From: Ashinkailepas kermadecensis
Lineage: Eukaryota; Arthropoda; Thecostraca; Neolepadidae
Length of the DNA stretch: 64,000 nt
Reading direction: 5' to 3'
Assembly: GCA_034440615.1 (NCBI GenBank)
Contig: JAOTOM010004033.1
Span: forward strand, 149,510 to 213,509
Shown here piece by piece: positions 58,048 through 64,000 of this stretch. Numbering within the stretch: the first letter of the stretch is position 1; the number at the start of each line of letters is the position of its first letter. The notes below the pieces were generated by a model. It was not told the origin of the DNA, ran no database searches, and worked only from the letters and a program-made list of their open reading frames with translations. Made by a program: the position numbers and the translations under genes.

Positions 58048-58300
58048 CCTACCCCGCTACTTCTTCAACCCACCCACCAACCGTCACGACAATCTACTCT
58101 GCCCGTCCGTTTGCCAAGCGCCCGAGAACCATATCATCTGTCCGTGCTTCACCGGCACGAGCCTGCCCGCCAGCCAATCCCCCACCACTCATCCTGTCTG
58201 CATCAGTTTCGCACTCTTTGCCATTCGTTCGTTCTACGCCGTCTGCGCACATACTGATGGCCCTGATGGCAGCCGTTTTGTCTTGTCCTCAACCCACTCA

Positions 58301-59304
58301 TCAACAAAGCGTGAAGCCATCGAAGTTACATTTGGGTAGAATGGTGGTCCCGACCTTCATGTATGGTTATAAGTATCGTGTGTGGACATAAATGAAGTGA
58401 AAATATTATTGTAACGCATATTTTGATTAATGCCTGTGTAACGCAACTGTGTGCTATACAGTGCGTGTGCGCGCTTGTGCTCGTGCGTGCGCGCTTGCCC
58501 GTTTACGTGAATAATGTGCTTGTGAAACATTGATCATGTATGTACTAACCTCGAAAAGCTTTTGTGTACATTCATTGAGTTGTAAAGCATCTGAATCGCT
58601 CATTGTTGAGGAGCAAGCTGAGCTACTTGGCGGAAAATTAATGTCACATGTACCTCAATGTTCGTCTCAATGTTCGTCTGAGGCTTCCTATTTGCGTCAG
58701 ATATTCAAGAGCGTGCGGTGACTCCTAACATATCAGCATGATAATACCGCGAAACGTCTATTGGATAAGCGCATCCGACTGAAGCGAAGAATGCGCTCGA
58801 TCGCATATGACTGTTTTTTTGTATGTGCAATCTACCACGGCGAAAGATGCAACCGCGTTTAGCGTACGTGACTGTTTTTCATGTACCACACCATGGTGAT
58901 CGAAAATGGAAGTGAAGTCCAGATATGCGTAATAAGTGGACGGCGAAACAGGCAACGAGTTGTTATAATTTGCATTAAAGGTAAACTAATTGTCAAGCCT
59001 ATGTCAAATTCAGTACTTCTGGACAACTTGTTTTCTTCCGATCGTTAAGTGAATCTTGACCGGTCGTGACGACTGTAGTGCGGCGGTTGGTTGATCGTAG
59101 GTCATGGACCTCTGAGCCGACGGAGCGGGTTCAGGATGTGCGTCACCCTTGGGTCGGCTTTGGCTCACGCTGATTGAGTGGTCCAGAGCAGCTGCCCTCG
59201 GGTCGATGAGGAGAGCCCGAGCCGAGCCAGGAGGCGGCCCTGACCGACGAGGAGGGTTTTTCGTGCAACATAAAGGGTCCTTAAGCCCATGGTGTGGCCC
59301 CGGG
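58301..59304. other. unassigned
   Basis: No clear exon or repeat. GC rises after 59090 approaching the Penelope-type fragment. Confidence 0.35.
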
Positions 59305-59470
59305 CTGCCTCATCATACATTGGATACACCGCCACCACCCTATCTAGACGCATCTTTGCACCACCAAGGATAGGCACGACGAAAGCACACCATGTCGATG
59401 CACAACACGAAATTTATCCGATCCATAATGATCAAGAATACCACCATATTGAACCGATGTCGCAGGGTAC
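59305..59470 (+). pseudogene. Penelope-type GIY-YIG endonuclease fragment, frameshifted
   Basis: The + frame reads SYIGYTATTLSRRI; after one frameshift another frame continues RKHTMSMHNTKF and IKNTTILNRC. Together they match, residue for residue in type, the central fragment at 61801-61975 (YIGATTTALSRRR..., EHLTNNTTII). The YIG core, the SRR arginines and the N-T-T-I strand are characteristic of the C-terminal endonuclease of Penelope-like elements. No reverse transcriptase is found nearby. Confidence 0.6.
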
Positions 59471-59667
59471 CAAAACTAAATTATCCTAGAGGCAGCTTTC
59501 ATCCGTGAAATGGATCCGATAATTAAACGACAGCTCAGCATGAGAGATACGCCGTCTCATTACGATTGGCACCCCGCCACCCACGCATAGGACTGCTACT
59601 ACGTACCCTCTGTACATACTTTGTGCACTGTATGTATTTACTGTTACAGCTGATTCCGCAAATGAAA

Positions 59668-61155
59668 TCGATCTTTCTTGACATTCATTGATACGTTACA
59701 TACTACGATGCGACACAGGTGACTTTCCACCACGTGCTTCTGTTCATGTGGAAGGCATTCTCCCTTCCCCGGTACTGCCATGAATAGCACAGACAAGTAC
59801 TGACGGCATATTCGGATGGAAACATGAAAGACAGCCGGCAGTCTGGCGTCGGGACCGCGTCTTGGTTTCAAATTGCATCAACCCACCTTTGTGACCACCC
59901 ACGGTACATACAAAATTCATGACATCGCTCACCCCGGCGACAGGCGGTCCGGTGACTGCGGCCGTCACCGTTAATCCCGGAATATGCCATGAATGCTCAC
60001 CACTGGACGCTACGGACTCATTGCCACCCACCGAGCTGACCGAATGCTGTCGCCGCTACTGCTCAGCAGGGTGCCGATTGTATATATATATGTATCTATA
60101 TATATATTTATATACTGTGTTAACCGTATCGATATCGGTTTGTCTAGCGACCGTTGTTTACCGCAAGTAGTAACATTTTCACATTATATATACTTTTAGT
60201 ATTCATAATTCACGCGTACAGTATAACAATTGGTGAATGCGCAATGCAACACTATCCACACAAGGTGTGTTGCCTTCAAATGAGTGCAACTATCAATCAT
60301 CGTTCGTGTTTCACCAACAGTTCGTCTTCTGAGTCCTGGTTACGCATAGTCAAAGAAAGCAAATAAATTATATTTATGATCACAAGGCAAACAAAATTCA
60401 TGAACTACGGAATTGCGGCGCGCCGCTGGGTTAGCTGATTTGTTGGGAGAGCGCTGTTCTTGCGGAAGTTGTCGAACTCGACCAGACAAGGCGGCTCCAC
60501 TTTTCTTATACGCCTCGCGCGATCTACGTGTGAACCATCTGGAAAAGTACGCTAGTAAGCAGCTCTCGGCTCTTCCTGGCCACTAGTAAGCAGCAAGCAT
60601 AGGCGAACCGAGGCGATTTTCCCCTCCCCTCCCTTAGCAGCCACAAATATACTAGATCAAACAAGAAATTTTGAGATCTTCACCATGCAAAACCAAACGT
60701 TTTCAGCGTGCGAAGCGCGCCGAAAGTGGTCTCTGTTTCATGACATTTTTTTTCTGGTTTCCCCCTGAAGAAAATCCTGGTGCCTCCCTGGCAGCCAGGA
60801 ATAATCGCATTTAGCCTGTCGGCCGTACCGGCCGTCGTGGCACTGCCGGCACGCTTAACCTTGGCCGCTAATCGTCTTTTGAATTAGGAGTGAACAAGCG
60901 GCGGAACAGCGAATTTTCGACTGCATGTGATGGTGCCTTCAAAAAGTTGTGATGGTGCCTTCAAGAAAGCGTTTGGTTTTTCATGGTCAAGATTGCAAAA
61001 CTTCTTGTTTGATCTAGTATATTTTTGGTTGCTAAGGGAAGCAGGGGAAGACCCCTCGGTTCGCCTCTGTTTGCTGCTTACTAGTGACCAGGAAGAGTCG
61101 AGAGCTGCTTACGAGCGTACTTTTCCAGATGGTTCATAAATTGACCGCGCGAGGA

Positions 61156-61213
<58 letters not shown>

Positions 61214-61784
61214 GCTCCTCGTGGATATATATACAGTTTTACACATTGAGTGTTGAAGAGAAGAGCGCATTCAGCTTTAGCATGTTTTCTGTCTAGGTTT
61301 TCGATTGATCGTATTTTTTTCTTCGTTTCGTGAGATAGCTGGTAAATTATTTCACCAAGTAACATACATAGTCGCATTCCGTTATTGACGTTTCGGATTC
61401 AAGCATTAATCCATTTAAAAATCACCGCTCCGCACAATGCAAATAAACACACACATGTATGGTTTTAAAACATCAATTGAGCACTGGTTTCACACAAGCT
61501 ATTCTTGCGACATCATCTTGCATTCCGTCGATTCCTGAAGGGCCACTCACAATACAAGTATGTTCTCGTCTAAACTATTCACAATAAACATGAAGCACTG
61601 GATCGCAATTACATTCCGACGTTTTTGCCTTCCCCTACCCTCCACACTTCGCCCTTTTTCGTTTTGCATTATTCCAGAGTGACAACGTGACGTGTGTGCT
61701 AACGTGTTTGTTTATTTCCGGTGTGTGTTCACGTATGTACAAAGACTCGAGCACCATGAGACGTGTTCGGTCCGTGCAAGACTT
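59668..61784. repeat. left arm of a long palindrome
   Basis: It pairs with 61958-64000. The outer 600-700 bp (for example 59744-60340 against 63330-63924) appears identical, judging from identical translations of several segments; inner parts differ by substitutions and small indels. The arm has its own nested inverted repeats (60480-60760 against 60940-61150, around 'gtcggccgtaccggccgtcg') and a TA microsatellite at 61158-61212. Confidence 0.88.
61150..61225. repeat. (TA)n hairpin with GC clamp
   Basis: 'gcgaggagca' precedes and 'cgctcctcg' follows about 55 bp of TA, so the whole unit can fold into one long hairpin closed by CGAGGAGC/GCTCCTCG. The right-arm counterpart (62500-62540) keeps only one clamp and a shorter TA run. 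Confidence 0.8.
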
Positions 61785-61990
61785 CGCCCATACGAAGACT
61801 AGGCTTCGTGCAGTAAGCTACATTGGTGCCACCACAACCGCCCTTTCGAGAAGACGAATAATGCACCTCAGAGATGGAGCACCAAAAGAACACATGACAA
61901 ACTGCAACCAAACACTGCTAACACGAGAACACCTTACCAACAACACCACCATAATCACGTCTTGCTCGGACCGAACATGTCCATGGTGCT
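61785..61990 (+). pseudogene. Penelope-type GIY-YIG endonuclease fragment in the palindrome loop
   Basis: The frame 61687-62067 (126 codons) is open. Its part 61810-61975 reads YIGATTTALSRRRIMHLRDG, APKEHM, TREHLTNNTTII, a GIY-YIG domain of the kind found at the C-terminus of Penelope-like elements. The ends of the same frame are translations of the palindrome arms. The unpaired loop (61785-61957, about 173 bp) corresponds almost exactly to the endonuclease segment. No reverse transcriptase is seen. Confidence 0.65.
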
Positions 61991-64000
61991 CAAGTCTTTG
62001 TACATACGTGAACACCAAGCATAAGCAAACAAGTCAGCACACACGTTACGTTGTCACTTTGGAATAATGCAAAACAAAAAGGGAGAAGTGTGGAGGTGAG
62101 GGGGCGGGGGGTGGAGGGAAAAACGTCGGGATGTAATTGCGATCCGGTCCTTCATATTTATTGTAAATAGTTCAGACGAGAACATACTTGTTTTGTGAGT
62201 GGCCCTTCAGGAATCGAAGAAATGAAACATGTTGCAAGAATAGCTCGTGCGAAACCAGTGCTCAATTGATTTTTTTTTAAAACCATACATGTGTGCATTG
62301 TGCAGGGCGGTGATTTTTCAAATGGATTAAAGCTTGAATGAGAAACGTCAATAACCGAATGCAACTATGTATTTTACTTGGTGAAATAATTTACCAGCTA
62401 CCTCACGAAACGAAGAAAACAATACGATCAATCGAAAACCTAGACAGGAAACATGTTAAAGCCGAATGCCGTCTTCTCTTCAACACTGAACGTGTAAAAT
62501 AAGATATATATATATATATATATATATGCTCCTCGCGCGGTCAATTTATGAATCATCTGCAAAAGTACGCTCGTAAGTGGCTCGCGACTCTTTCTGGCCA
62601 CCAGTAAGCAGCAGAGGCGAAACGAGGGTCCTTCCCCTCCCCTCCCTTAGCAACAAAGAATATACTAGATCAATCAAGAAATTTTGCAATCTTCACCATG
62701 CAAAACCAAACGTTTTCTTGAAGGCACCATCACATCCTTTTGAAGGCAACATCATATGCAGTCGAAAATTCGCTGTTCCGCCGCTTATTCACTCCCAATT
62801 CAACAGACGATTAGCGGCCAAGGTTAAGCGTGCCGGCAGTGCCACGACGGCCGGTACGGCCGACAGGCTAAACGCGATTGTTCCTGGCTGCCAGGGAGGC
62901 ACCAGGATTTTCTTCAGGGGTAAACCAGAAAAATTGCCATGAAACAGAAACTGCTTTCGGCGCGATTCGCACGCTAAAAACGTTTGGTTTTGCATGGTGA
63001 AGATCTCAATTTTTTTAATTTTATCTAGTATATTTTTGGCTGCTAAGGGAGGGAGGGGAAGACCACCTCGGTTCACCTCTGCTTGCTGCTTACTAGTGGT
63101 CAAGCGGGGTCGAGAGCCGCTTACTAGCGTACTTTTCCAGATGGTCCACACGTGGACCGCGCGAGGCGCATCAGAAAAGTGGAGCCGCTTTGTCAGGGCG
63201 GGTTCGACAACATCCGCAAGAACAGCGCTCTCCCAACGAATGAGCTAACCCAGCGGCGCGCCGCAATTCCGTAATTCATGCATTTTGTTTGCCTTGTGAT
63301 CAGATTTTTTCACTTTCACTATGCGTAACCAGGACTCAGAAGACGAACTGTTGGTGAAACACGAACGATGATTGATAGTTGCACTCATTTGAAGGCAACA
63401 CACCTTGTGTGGATAGTGTTGCATTGCGCATTCACCAATTGTTATACTGTACGCGTGAATTATGAATACTAAAAGTATATATAATGTGAAAATGTTACTA
63501 CTTGCGGTAAACAACGGTCGCTAGACAAACCGATATCGATACGGTTAACACAGTATATAAATATATATATAGATACATATATATATACAATCGGCACCCT
63601 GCTGAGCAGTAGCGGCGACAGCATTCGGTCAGCTCGGTGGGTGGCAATGAGTCCGTAGCGTCCAGTGGTGAGCATTCATGGCATATTCCGGGATTAACGG
63701 TGACGGCCGCAGTCACCGGACCGCCTGTCGCCGGGGTGAGCGATGTCATGAATTTTGTATGTACCGTGGGTGGTCACAAAGGTGGGTTGATGCAATTTGA
63801 AACCAAGACGCGGTCCCGACGCCAGACTGCCGGCTGTCTTTCATGTTTCCATCCGAATATGCCGTCAGTACTTGTCTGTGCTATTCATGGCAGTACCGGG
63901 GAAGGGAGAATGCCTTCCACATGAACAGAAGCACGTGGTGGAAAGTCACCTGTGTCGCATCGTAGTATGTAACGTATCAATGAATGTCAAGAAAGATCGA
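61958..64000. repeat. right arm of the long palindrome, cut by the window end
   Basis: Reverse complement of 59668-61784. The window ends inside the arm ('caagaaagatcga' pairs with 'tcgatctttcttg' at 59668), so the true outer boundary is not visible. TA microsatellite at 62501-62526. Confidence 0.88.

Overview
The window is eukaryotic nuclear DNA, very probably from an arthropod. The reasons are spliced genes with phase-matched introns, tRNA-derived SINEs, Penelope-type, Ty3-type, LINE, Merlin-, piggyBac- and hAT-like relics, and several tracts of the arthropod-type telomeric pentamer TTAGG/CCTAA. I cannot tell chelicerate from crustacean from the sequence alone. No bacterial operon, CRISPR array or rRNA gene is visible. 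Only two host genes can be read with confidence; the rest is accessory and repeat DNA.

Layout. (1) 3.1-16.6 kb, minus strand: a four-exon gene for a membrane RING-CH (MARCH1/8-type) E3 ubiquitin ligase. All exon phases agree and the model gives 388 residues. Its introns are full of minisatellites, and the RING exon is sandwiched between two of them. (2) 16.6-34.6 kb: tandem arrays (41, 44, 50 and 100 bp units), SINEs, a piggyBac-like MITE with TTAA ends, LINE fragments, and one unassigned exon-like ORF near 19.1 kb. (3) 34.6-36.4 kb, minus strand: an intronless-coding DDX56 (DEAD-box RNA helicase) with every motif intact. (4) 37-44 kb: AT-rich DNA with SINE and retroposon insertions. (5) 44.97-47.45 kb: a Merlin-like DNA transposon with a transposase N-terminal exon, interrupted by a 1.1 kb non-autonomous relative flanked by perfect 8-bp target-site duplications. 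A third relative lies at 49.7-50.5 kb, inside a 20-bp minisatellite. (6) 50.8-52.8 kb: AT microsatellites and an unassigned exon-like ORF. (7) 53.5-55.6 kb: a decayed Ty3/gypsy pol on the minus strand. (8) 59.3-64 kb: Penelope-type GIY-YIG endonuclease fragments, one sitting exactly in the loop of a palindrome with arms of about 2 kb.

The most unusual signal is a set of five very short insertions (54-65 bp) at 1.6, 32.7, 39.9, 56.3 and 57.4 kb. Each is little more than a GGGCGC/GCGCCC hairpin plus a short 'taaa..ccaaat' tail, and each is bracketed by 10-13 bp direct repeats. They look like independent retropositions of a tiny hairpin RNA, or of a LINE 3' end that always stops at the hairpin. 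Their tail resembles that of the tRNA-derived SINEs here, which suggests one shared LINE partner. The two host genes have no obvious functional link: one acts in membrane-protein ubiquitination, the other in nucleolar ribosome assembly.
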